64,000 nucleotides of DNA, from the NCBI GenBank assembly GCA_934162425.1, contig CAKPIS010000005.1, positions 1 to 64,000 of the forward strand, written 5' to 3'. The position numbers and the translations under genes were made by a program. The first letter of the stretch is position 1. Every line of letters begins with the position of its first letter. This document shows positions 8,046-15,677 of this stretch, one piece after another. This DNA is from an uncultured Bacilli bacterium. GTDB lineage: Bacteria; Bacillota_I; Bacilli_A; RF39; UBA660. The notes below the pieces were generated by a model. It did not search any database, had not been told where the DNA came from, and saw only the letters and a program-made list of their open reading frames with translations.

Positions 8046-9125
8046 TTATTTGATATTATATGGTTTTTCAAGGGTTCCATCACCAGATGCTTTAATACTT
8101 TTGCCAGTTAAATAAACAACTTGATTAATTCTTAATCCAACTTCTGCATATGTATCATATATCCTATCAGATAAACGTAATACAGAATATGTATTCTTTG
8201 AAGATGGATTGATAAAGAAAGAACTAAATTTATAATCAGCTAAGTAATTATAATTAGAACATTCTCTATTTTCTAACGTTTTACATTCTGCCGATAAAGA
8301 TGCATTTTGATAATCTGTAGGATTTAGTAATCCAATATATTCATAATCAGTTAATTTAGAACATTCTTTTTCATAACTAAATTCATCAGTTAATAAGTAA
8401 CTGCCTACACATAATCTTTTTTTAACAATTTTAGACTTAGCTTCTTTACTAAAATTATCATTATAATAATCGTTTAATGTTTTTCTAATATCTGTTTTTA
8501 AGTAATCTGTTGTTATTCCAGAATTATCTTCAGATTCACTATTATATGCAGTATCGTATGGATAAGAGTCTTCAGTAGGCTCTGCAGAAACTATTTTTAT
8601 ATCACCATCTTTATCTATTTTAATAATTCTCCATATCTTATTATCAAATTTAAGATAGTTATTAACATCTTTGCCACGATATACGTATTCGCCATTTAAG
8701 TTATATACACCATTACCATATTCATCTGTTGTAACACCTTTTATTACATCAGTTAAATACTTTGGCTCATAGTTACCTTTACAATTTAAAAATGGACTAT
8801 ATGAGTAATCATCTCCTACTTTTGTTACTTCAACATAACCAGTACAAATGCTATTTTTATCTTTTGGATCTTTAACCTCATCCAATAATTCAGCATCAAC
8901 TAACGTACCTATATTTACTTTAACTACCCCACCATCTTCTTTAGGTAATTTATCTTTTCTTGCATCATAATAACTTTTAGCAGCTAATTTCATTTTTTCT
9001 TCTATTTTCTCATAGCTAGAGCCAGTATTTTTATTAGCACATGATCCAATTAATATTACAATTACAAGTATAACTACTGTTCCTCCTAATAAATAATAAG
9101 ATTTATCTTTAATAAAATCTAACAT
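8046..9125 (-). CDS. Pseudopilin-like membrane or lipoprotein with repeated surface domain
   Basis: This 359-residue protein starts with a short charged segment and one hydrophobic helix (about residues 12-28) ending in a possible lipobox LIGSC. Residues 35-100 resemble prepilin-type domains (a long amphipathic helix, then a VNIGTLVDAELL motif and a CTGYV segment). Residues about 140-355 resemble the beta-rich exported domain seen in many Bacilli surface proteins (WRIIKI and LGLRI-like strands) with several Cys that could form disulfides. It has its own promoter at 9147-9176 and precedes the VirB2-like gene, so a surface role linked to the secretion machine is possible. The prepilin resemblance lacks a canonical cleavage motif, so the alternative is a lipoprotein. 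Confidence 0.5.
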   Translation of the reverse strand: MLDFIKDKSYYLLGGTVVILVIVILIGSCANKNTGSSYEKIEEKMKLAAKSYYDARKDKLPKEDGGVVKVNIGTLVDAELLDEVKDPKDKNSICTGYVEVTKVGDDYSYSPFLNCKGNYEPKYLTDVIKGVTTDEYGNGVYNLNGEYVYRGKDVNNYLKFDNKIWRIIKIDKDGDIKIVSAEPTEDSYPYDTAYNSESEDNSGITTDYLKTDIRKTLNDYYNDNFSKEAKSKIVKKRLCVGSYLLTDEFSYEKECSKLTDYEYIGLLNPTDYQNASLSAECKTLENRECSNYNYLADYKFSSFFINPSSKNTYSVLRLSDRIYDTYAEVGLRINQVVYLTGKSIKASGDGTLEKPYNIK

Positions 9126-9146
9126 ATAAACACCTTCCTTAAGTTA

Positions 9147-9176
9147 ATTATACCCTATAATACAAAAAAAAGTAAA
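9147..9176 (-). promoter_or_regulatory. Promoter of the pseudopilin-like gene
   Basis: On the minus strand TTTACT and TATAAT lie 18 bp apart, shortly before the AAGGAAGGTG ribosome site of the gene starting at 9125. Confidence 0.5.
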
Positions 9177-9183
9177 TGTTTTA

Positions 9184-9212
9184 TTGTATAAAATGTTAAA
9201 TAGTGTTAAAAT
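9184..9212 (+). promoter_or_regulatory. Promoter of the thioredoxin-like gene
   Basis: TTGTAT and TAAAAT are separated by 17 bp, 18 bp before the ATG at 9231; the ribosome site is GGGTGAT. Confidence 0.55.
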
Positions 9213-9230
9213 TACTTTGGGTGATTTATT

Positions 9231-9647
9231 ATGGTTAAAATTATTAAAGGACTTATTTTAGGTTTAATTATTGCAAGTTTTGTTTGTGGATGTTCAAGTT
9301 CTAGTAATATAAAAGAGATTTCTCTTAATGAACTTAATAAAAAAATTGAGAATAAAGAAAACTTTGTATTATATGTTGGAAATGAAGGCTGTCATAACTG
9401 TGTTAGCTACGAACCAAAACTAAAAGAAGTATTAAAAGAATATAACTTAACTATTTATAAACTAGATAATAGTAAATTAAGTGAAGATGAATTTAACAAA
9501 TTAAATGAAAAATTTAGTGTTAGTGGTACACCTACTATTATGTTTATAACTAAGGGTGATGAAGAAACAACTTTAAATAGAATTGTTGGAGATACTTCTA
9601 AAGAAAAAACAATAGAAAAATTTAAAGTAAATGGATATATAAAATAG
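9231..9647 (+). CDS. Thioredoxin-like lipoprotein
   Basis: The 138-residue product has a lipoprotein signal: a hydrophobic helix (about residues 6-19) ending at FVCGC. The rest is a thioredoxin fold: a CHNC active-site motif (about residues 54-57) in the position of thioredoxin CxxC, and a GTPT cis-proline segment near 102. It would act on the outer face of the membrane in thiol-disulfide exchange. It is the only plus-strand gene in this part and ends at a strong terminator shared with the convergent uppS. Several exported neighbours contain paired Cys, which makes them possible substrates (inference). Confidence 0.85.
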   Translation: MVKIIKGLILGLIIASFVCGCSSSSNIKEISLNELNKKIENKENFVLYVGNEGCHNCVSYEPKLKEVLKEYNLTIYKLDNSKLSEDEFNKLNEKFSVSGTPTIMFITKGDEETTLNRIVGDTSKEKTIEKFKVNGYIK

Positions 9648-9677
9648 AAATGGAATTTTTCCCATTTCTATTTTTTT
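9645..9677 (+). terminator. Intrinsic terminator between thioredoxin-like gene and uppS
   Basis: A 9-bp stem TAGAAATGG/CCATTTCTA followed by seven T terminates the plus-strand gene and overlaps the uppS stop codon. Confidence 0.8.
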
Positions 9678-10369
9678 ATGCCTCCAAATCTTCTTTCTCT
9701 ATTGTTATATACATCTAATGCATTATCAAACTCTTTTTCATCAAAATCAGGCCATAATGTATTTGTAAAATAAAGCTCTGAATAAGCCATCTGCCATAAC
9801 ATAAAATTACTTAATCTATATTCTCCAGATGTTCTTATCATTAAATCTATTGGTTCTAAATCATTAAATAAGTATTTGTTATAGCACTCTTCTGTAATAT
9901 CATCAATACTTATTTTATTATTTAATACATCTGTACATATTTTTTTAGTAGCTTCTACAATCTCAATTCTACCACCATAATTTAAACATATATTAAAAAT
10001 ACCATTAGCATTATTTTCAGTTTCTTTCATCATTTTATTCATTGCATTTATAACTTTATCGCTTAGCTTATACTTTACACCAGAAAAAATAATCTTTACA
10101 CCTTTCTTTTTAAGAGAATCAAAATTATCTTTAAATGATTTTAGAAATAAATCCATTAAATAATCTACTTCTTCTTTATCTCTTTTCCAATTTTCAGTTG
10201 AAAATGCAAATACACTTAATATCTTAACTTTTTTATCAAATATGTATTCTGATATTTTCTTTAATGTTTCTGCACCCTTTTGGTGTCCCTTTGTTCTTTT
10301 TAGGCCTCTTTTTTCTGCCCATCTACCATTACCATCCATAATAATTGCTACATGATGTGGAATTTTCAT
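9668..10369 (-). CDS. uppS: Undecaprenyl pyrophosphate synthase (cis-prenyltransferase)
   Basis: This enzyme condenses isopentenyl diphosphate with farnesyl diphosphate to make the C55 lipid carrier precursor for peptidoglycan, wall teichoic acid and glycan assembly. The 233-residue product has the family's hallmarks: MDGNGRWAEKRG near residues 10-21 with the catalytic Asp, a SVFAFSTENW segment near 53-62, and a LMIRTSGE...SNFMLWQ region near 178-195. Size is standard. The start is an ATG with GGAGGT. It stands alone here rather than next to cdsA, with its own promoter. Confidence 0.97.
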   Translation of the reverse strand: MKIPHHVAIIMDGNGRWAEKRGLKRTKGHQKGAETLKKISEYIFDKKVKILSVFAFSTENWKRDKEEVDYLMDLFLKSFKDNFDSLKKKGVKIIFSGVKYKLSDKVINAMNKMMKETENNANGIFNICLNYGGRIEIVEATKKICTDVLNNKISIDDITEECYNKYLFNDLEPIDLMIRTSGEYRLSNFMLWQMAYSELYFTNTLWPDFDEKEFDNALDVYNNRERRFGGIKK

Positions 10370-10397
10370 ATTTTATTACCTCCATTTATTAATTAAA

Positions 10398-10426
10398 AGT
10401 ATATCATTTATATAGTAATTAGTAAA
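10398..10426 (-). promoter_or_regulatory. uppS promoter
   Basis: On the minus strand TTTACT and TATACT are 17 bp apart, the -10 preceded by TGA (extended -10), 29 bp before the uppS ATG. Confidence 0.55.
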
Positions 10427-10491
10427 TATTTTAGAATGTTTTTTATTTTACAAATATTTACACACTTTTATATCAACTTTACTGTTATGTA

Positions 10492-10520
10492 TTGCAATAT
10501 TTTACATTTAAATGTATACT
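10492..10520 (+). promoter_or_regulatory. Promoter of the plus-strand TasA-like gene
   Basis: TTGCAA and TATACT are separated by 17 bp, 32 bp before the ATG at 10553. Confidence 0.55.
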
Positions 10521-10552
10521 TAAAATATATAAAAATAAAAAGAGGGATTAAT

Positions 10553-11167
10553 ATGAAAAAGAAATTAAGGGTTATATTATTACTTATTTTAGTATCATTT
10601 ACACTCTGTATAATGAGCAATACATACTCTAGGTATGTTGCTGATACAACTGGTGATGTTGAAGCATTATTTTCTAAATGGCAAATACTTGTAAATGATA
10701 ATGATATAACAACTAATCAAAATACTTCATTTAAATTAGTACCTATTATAGATGAAAATAATAATGTAAAAGCTAATAGATTAGCACCATCTTCTACTGG
10801 ATACTTTGATATTGAAATAGATCCAACTCTTGTTGATGTATCATTTGATTATGAAATAACATTTGATATTCTAAATAAAGATATGCCAGATCTAATGATA
10901 TCTAAATATGCTATTTTAGATAAAGATTATGCCGAAGGAGATGTACTTAATTATAATAATATCACTTCAAATAAAATAACAAATGAAATGCTATATGATA
11001 ATACTAATGAAAATTTCAAATTTGATAAATTTACCATTAGAGTATTCTTTGAATGGTATGATGGTAATGATGAAAAAATGACTGATGATGATGATGTTAT
11101 TGCATCAAATAATAATGAAACATTTAATATAAATGCTAATATCAAGTTTAGTCAAAAGTTAAATTAA
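10553..11167 (+). CDS. TasA/camelysin-like exported protein
   Basis: The start at 10553 follows an AGAGGG site; the frame extends upstream but without a ribosome site and across the promoter. The 204-residue product has a basic N-terminus, a hydrophobic helix (about residues 4-20) and a TYSRYVADTTGD segment like the region after the SipW cleavage site in TasA/camelysin proteins, where the first strand of the secreted beta-sandwich begins. The remainder is beta-rich with Asp/Asn-rich loops. It is transcribed opposite to the rest of the fibre locus and ends at a strong terminator. Role as a fibre subunit or accessory is inferred from the family. Confidence 0.7.
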   Translation: MKKKLRVILLLILVSFTLCIMSNTYSRYVADTTGDVEALFSKWQILVNDNDITTNQNTSFKLVPIIDENNNVKANRLAPSSTGYFDIEIDPTLVDVSFDYEITFDILNKDMPDLMISKYAILDKDYAEGDVLNYNNITSNKITNEMLYDNTNENFKFDKFTIRVFFEWYDGNDEKMTDDDDVIASNNNETFNINANIKFSQKLN

Positions 11168-11172
11168 ACAAA

Positions 11173-11209
11173 AAAATGCAAGGAAGTTAGTTCTTTGCAT
11201 TTTCTTTTT
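11173..11209 (+). terminator. Terminator after the plus-strand TasA-like gene
   Basis: A 13-bp stem (AAAATGCAAGGAA with TTCTTTGCATTTT, one G-U pair) is followed by T-rich sequence. Confidence 0.8.
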
Positions 11210-11224
11210 GTTTTTATATATAAA

Positions 11225-12427
11225 TTAGTTTTTTAAACTACTTTTATTAGCTATTATAACTGGTATAACTTTGCATGTTTTGTCTTTTGATACCATATTT
11301 ATACTTGATGTATCATTATCTATTTTAGCTAAACTATAAGCAAATGTACTATTATCATGTCCATCTAAAAAGTAACATGTATTACTAGCTAGATATAGAA
11401 ATGAACTATTTTTAAATACATAAGAAGCATTATAATTAGAGTTATTATCTAATATGGTAGATGCCCTTGTTTTATAATCTACTTTTCCAAGTATTAAATC
11501 TGATAGTCCTTCTTTTTTTATAATAGTATTATCTATATCAGTTGAAATAACTTTTAATACATCTTCTACACTTAATTTTCTAGTATTAGCATTCCAACTT
11601 GATATTATATTGTTATATAACGAATCACTATTATAAAATGTATTTTCTAAATAATTGTTATCAAAACTTGGTAATAATGTAACAATATCATCTGCTATTT
11701 TATTTTTTGTATCAATAACATGAGTTTTAATACACGTACTGTTTATGTTATTGCATGTTTTATTATCTTTGACATCATATAAAATAAGTTTCCCAAGGTC
11801 ATAGTTATGATCTAATTCATTTTCATCATCTTCTATAACCTGCTCTGCAATTAAACTTATTCCAAGTTTTATTAATGGAGATGAATTATTTGTATCTTTT
11901 TGATATTGATAAGCCTTATTTCCCCATAAACTATCTAATTTATCATCACCAGAGTCAAGTGGCCAAGAAACAGATATTTTAAACCTATTTTCTTCACCCT
12001 TTAGTAGTACATTATTTCTATCTAGTCCCATATTTATATGAAATGGATAGTTATGTGCTATAGCATCTTCTATATAATCAGATGTAGTATCTAATGATGA
12101 TGTCATATTATCTTCATTTAGTATTTTAACATATTCTATTTTATATTTAATACTTGCATCAGAATCACCTTTATTATTTATTACTATTTCTTCTGTATTC
12201 GTTTCCATACCAGGCTTTACATCATCAAGTGATATTACTATATCTTTTGTTGCAACTTCTTCTCCTCTTTTAAACTCTATATACCATGATTTTACAGTAA
12301 CATCAGTATCTACCTTTGATAATCCGCTATATGCAAACCAAGCAAGAGTAACTGAAATAAATGAAATAACCATAAATGTAATAGACATAATGCTAAGTCT
12401 TATATTAACTTTTCTTCTTTTATCCAT
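11225..12427 (-). CDS. TasA-like exported protein with SipW-type signal
   Basis: The 400-residue product has a basic start, a hydrophobic helix (about residues 11-30) and LAWFAYSG, the signature boundary of SipW-dependent signal peptides. Residues 35-200 form a TasA-like beta domain (a VDDVKPG-type turn, here SLDDVKPG, where the chain crosses between sheets). The C-terminal half is unlike other TasA proteins and carries four Cys. It is the last gene of the operon beginning at 17686, immediately downstream of a SipW-type peptidase, so it is probably that enzyme's substrate. Confidence 0.75.
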   Translation of the reverse strand: MDKRRKVNIRLSIMSITFMVISFISVTLAWFAYSGLSKVDTDVTVKSWYIEFKRGEEVATKDIVISLDDVKPGMETNTEEIVINNKGDSDASIKYKIEYVKILNEDNMTSSLDTTSDYIEDAIAHNYPFHINMGLDRNNVLLKGEENRFKISVSWPLDSGDDKLDSLWGNKAYQYQKDTNNSSPLIKLGISLIAEQVIEDDENELDHNYDLGKLILYDVKDNKTCNNINSTCIKTHVIDTKNKIADDIVTLLPSFDNNYLENTFYNSDSLYNNIISSWNANTRKLSVEDVLKVISTDIDNTIIKKEGLSDLILGKVDYKTRASTILDNNSNYNASYVFKNSSFLYLASNTCYFLDGHDNSTFAYSLAKIDNDTSSINMVSKDKTCKVIPVIIANKSSLKN

Positions 12428-12455
12428 TTACTCCTCCTTAATAATATTTATTTTG

Positions 12456-13016
12456 TTATTTACTTCTTCTTTTTTCTTCTTTTTCTAACATAAATGACAA
12501 TATCTCTGAACCTATTACATAAAATAATGGTATTATTACAAATATTAACATTCCATATTTAGTACTAACTATTTTATAAATAAGTGATAATAATTTTACT
12601 TTATATACTACAACACCATATAACTGATCTTGATAAACCAATGGATCTTCTACTAAGTTAGCAGTACCTTTAGTTCTAAATACATATTTACCATTTTCAT
12701 CTTTTTCTATTCCAACAACTTTATGTGTTATAACTTTATCCCTAAAGCTTCCAGCTCTACCTAAATAACTAATAGTATCTCCTACTTTTATTTTAGAAGC
12801 ATCAATTTCTTTTGATATTAAAACATCTCCTATGTCATAAGTGGGCTTCATACTTCCAGATACAACAGTAAACATTCTAAAATTGAAAAATGATAATTTA
12901 TTATTACTAAATCTTTGTAATACAACTACTATTACAAATAGTATAACTAAAAGCGCTATAACAAAGTTTAAAACACTTTTAACTATTTTTAATCCTTTAT
13001 TTTCCTTCTTTTCCAT
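12456..13016 (-). CDS. SipW-type (ER-type) signal peptidase I
   Basis: The 186-residue product has an N-terminal membrane helix (about residues 14-34), a catalytic GSMKP motif (Ser55), an ITHKV motif with His98 in place of the Lys of classical bacterial SPases, and a TKGTAN segment where the family usually has a GD motif. This Ser-His arrangement defines the SipW/ER-type peptidases that process TasA and camelysin. A second membrane helix near 150-172 ends the protein. The start is three bases after the stop of the McrC-like gene, implying coupled translation. The Asp normally found after TKG is replaced by Thr; a nearby Asp (about 124) may take its place. Confident in family, activity inferred. 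Confidence 0.9.
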   Translation of the reverse strand: MEKKENKGLKIVKSVLNFVIALLVILFVIVVVLQRFSNNKLSFFNFRMFTVVSGSMKPTYDIGDVLISKEIDASKIKVGDTISYLGRAGSFRDKVITHKVVGIEKDENGKYVFRTKGTANLVEDPLVYQDQLYGVVVYKVKLLSLIYKIVSTKYGMLIFVIIPLFYVIGSEILSFMLEKEEKRRSK

Positions 13017-13019
13017 AAA

Positions 13020-14150
13020 TTATAAATAATCCTTTATCCTTTCCATATATTCATCCATTTCCTTTTTAAACTTTCTTTTTACTGCATCACTACCACTAGA
13101 CTGTATTTTCTTTTGTTTCTTTATTTCATCTGAAATAAATCTCATGAACTCATTTTCATCTATTTTAATACCAAGAGACATAAGTAAAGAAATTATTTTA
13201 TCTATTTCTTCTGCACACATAAGTATTGCATATTTAGATAATTTTTCTTTTTGCTCTTTTTTTGATGCAGCAATAGAATCTAAAACAAAATAATTCATTA
13301 AGAAAGATCTATCTAAAAAAACTTTAATTATATTATTTCCATCAGTATCAAAATTTTCTTTTAAATTCTTAGTATCATTTAAATAATAGTTTCTTAAATA
13401 ATCCCATAGTTTAACAGCTATTTGGAAGTTAGGATTCTTAAGTATAATATTTGTCTTTTTAACTTGTGAATTAATAAGTGTTATATGAGCTTTATCTAAA
13501 GCTTTAACCATTTCACTTCTCTGCCAACTTGTAATATATTCTTTTACTCTTTTTATTCTTTGTTTAATATTTTCTATTTCTTCTTCTATATTTTTATTAG
13601 TATCATCATTAGGTATTGAAGTAGAAGTTATTTTAAGTGATATATCTACTTTTTCTTTTAACGTAGTAGTATCAGCTTTATATTCTAATACTTTCTTATT
13701 ATTTACTTCTAGCTCATTAAGCAAATCCTCTTTTTCTAATATAAATTTATTCATTGTATATATAAGAGAATATAAAAATCTATTTTCATATATATTATAA
13801 GTTTCTTCATTTCTTATATCTAGTATTTTTTTAGGTTCTATATCTTTTGTCTTTTCATTTAATTTTGAAATGTAATTAGTATGTCTTGCTAAATCTTTTA
13901 CACTTGCAACAGTTATCTTTTTAGCTTTTTCAACTTTAACTACCATTTCTTCTTGAACTAAAGCCACTTTAGGATTTCTAACTATTATATCAATAAAAGG
14001 ACAAGCTTTTTCCATCTCATCCATCCATTCAAAAGAAAGGGAATCTCCTAAAAAGTCAGATTTAAAGTGCATATCAGAATTAGTATTTTTCAAAAAAACT
14101 TTTGAATTTTCATTTAATGTTTCATCAACTAAGTTTTCTAATTTAGCCAT
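13020..14150 (-). CDS. DUF2357/McrC-like helical partner protein of the AAA+ ATPase
   Basis: This 376-residue protein has no signal peptide or membrane segment. Residues 1-100 are mixed alpha/beta; at about 115-130 a TYNIYENRFLYSLI motif resembles the conserved ENRF segment of DUF2357 and McrC-like proteins that pair with McrB-type GTPases. Residues 140-376 are largely helical and coiled. The nuclease domain expected in true McrC is not visible. It follows the membrane-anchored McrB-like gene by 18 bases and precedes sipW, suggesting a regulator or adaptor of that ATPase rather than a restriction enzyme. Family assignment is moderate and based on one motif plus context. Confidence 0.5.
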   Translation of the reverse strand: MAKLENLVDETLNENSKVFLKNTNSDMHFKSDFLGDSLSFEWMDEMEKACPFIDIIVRNPKVALVQEEMVVKVEKAKKITVASVKDLARHTNYISKLNEKTKDIEPKKILDIRNEETYNIYENRFLYSLIYTMNKFILEKEDLLNELEVNNKKVLEYKADTTTLKEKVDISLKITSTSIPNDDTNKNIEEEIENIKQRIKRVKEYITSWQRSEMVKALDKAHITLINSQVKKTNIILKNPNFQIAVKLWDYLRNYYLNDTKNLKENFDTDGNNIIKVFLDRSFLMNYFVLDSIAASKKEQKEKLSKYAILMCAEEIDKIISLLMSLGIKIDENEFMRFISDEIKKQKKIQSSGSDAVKRKFKKEMDEYMERIKDYL

Positions 14151-14168
14151 TTATATCCCTTCCCTTTA

Positions 14169-15677
14169 TTATATACTCTTCTTTAATGTTTCTAGGTAAG
14201 ATATACATTCTTTCATTACACCTTTACCTACCCTTTTATTTAAATATGATATAAAAGGATCTATTTCATCTCTTATAAATGAAACACTTAATTGATCAAA
14301 TTTTCTAAGTATTTTCTTAGCAATAAAGTAATCAATTCCTTCTATTTCACTACCACCACATCCAACATATACTGGAACGAAAGTATTAAGTTGTTTCATA
14401 ATACGATTACCAAATGATATTCTAAAATGCTTTATTACATAATCATCCATTTCACTAACTAAATCTAAGTTTGCTTTTGAAACAGGATGTTTTTCAATTG
14501 CATCTTGAAATAAACTTTCTAAATAACTAGAATTTATTTCTAATGCTTCTTGATCTCTGCATTCAAAAGGATCTACCTTAGTATTTATATCAAGTGGCAT
14601 AGCACGGTCATAAACTTTATCTGTTACCATGAATGTTGAATCATCATTATTTATAGTACCAATATACCAAAGATTTCCTGGTAATTTAAGTTTTCCATTT
14701 GGAATTTTCTTTGGATCTTTTTCCCAACTACTTGGTACTATATCAATTATCCATTCATCTCTATTAGGCATTTCAAGGATTGATAAAAGGTCCGCAAAGT
14801 AATACTCTACTCTGGCTAAGTTCATTTCATCTAGTATGATTGTATGAACATTATCATCAAACGATGCTGTATATATTTCACCTAATGCCTTTGTTTCAGT
14901 AAATTTCTTAGTAAATTCATTAAAGTATCCTAAAAAGTCTGATCTATCTCTCCAAGATGGTTCAACAGAAACAACACAAGAATCTACTTTAACAAACTTA
15001 CCCCAAGCGTACGCAAGTGATGTTTTACCAGTACCAGAAATACCTTGTAATATAATTAACTTACCACAAGCTAATCCTGCAAAAAATGGTCTTAATATAT
15101 CAAAATCATAATATAATTTTAATTTACTTGCAGCAAAACATCTAAAGTCATCTATTATTTCAGTTAAACTTTCACTATTATTATATTTTTTAACTTTATA
15201 ATTAGCTAATGCTTCATCAATAGAAACAAGCTTTGGAAATCTTATATTTGGATCTCCTTTTATTTCATCTGAAACGTCATCAGCTTCTTCATCTTCTTTT
15301 TCCTCTTCATTAGGATTAATACCTAACTGGGAAACTTTCATTGCCATTATCTTTTCTTTTTCTTTCATAAGTTGTTTAACTTGTTCATTTAAATTACCAA
15401 TTTCATTTAATAACTCATCTTTATTTAATTTTCTATTAGCTTTTCTAATCATCTTTTTAATAAATAAAACTATAAGTCCAATTACTAATAAAACAATTAT
15501 AACAAGAAAAGCAATACCTATGTATAAAAAGGACTTTTCTCCTTTACTAAAGCTTCCACTATAACTATCTATTATTTTAGCATAAGCTTTAAAATCAAAC
15601 ATCTTTTTTATACCACCAAACAGTCCTTCAAAAAAGACAGAAAGAAATTCATAAAAGAATCTTAAAAACGTATTCAT
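14169..15677 (-). CDS. Membrane-anchored McrB-type AAA+ ATPase
   Basis: The 502-residue product has a membrane helix at about 50-74, a Glu/Lys-rich coiled segment (85-135), and a AAA+ domain: Walker A GISGTGKTS (212-220), Walker B TIILDEMNLARVEYYF (about 279-294), which is the McrB/MoxR-like signature, and a sensor region with YIGTINNDDS near 340. A C-terminal helical lid follows. In McrB the motif binds GTP, here the nucleotide cannot be told from sequence. It overlaps the upstream fused peptidase gene (TAATG) and precedes the DUF2357-like gene, so the three are translated together. The N-terminal membrane anchor is not typical of restriction McrB and points to work at the membrane, possibly extraction or assembly of fibre proteins (inference). 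Confidence 0.8.
   Translation of the reverse strand: MNTFLRFFYEFLSVFFEGLFGGIKKMFDFKAYAKIIDSYSGSFSKGEKSFLYIGIAFLVIIVLLVIGLIVLFIKKMIRKANRKLNKDELLNEIGNLNEQVKQLMKEKEKIMAMKVSQLGINPNEEEKEDEEADDVSDEIKGDPNIRFPKLVSIDEALANYKVKKYNNSESLTEIIDDFRCFAASKLKLYYDFDILRPFFAGLACGKLIILQGISGTGKTSLAYAWGKFVKVDSCVVSVEPSWRDRSDFLGYFNEFTKKFTETKALGEIYTASFDDNVHTIILDEMNLARVEYYFADLLSILEMPNRDEWIIDIVPSSWEKDPKKIPNGKLKLPGNLWYIGTINNDDSTFMVTDKVYDRAMPLDINTKVDPFECRDQEALEINSSYLESLFQDAIEKHPVSKANLDLVSEMDDYVIKHFRISFGNRIMKQLNTFVPVYVGCGGSEIEGIDYFIAKKILRKFDQLSVSFIRDEIDPFISYLNKRVGKGVMKECISYLETLKKSI

Noticed and set aside
773..9125. An integrative conjugative element
   Set aside because: No relaxase, coupling protein, integrase or attachment repeats were seen in the window, although elements left of base 1 cannot be excluded.
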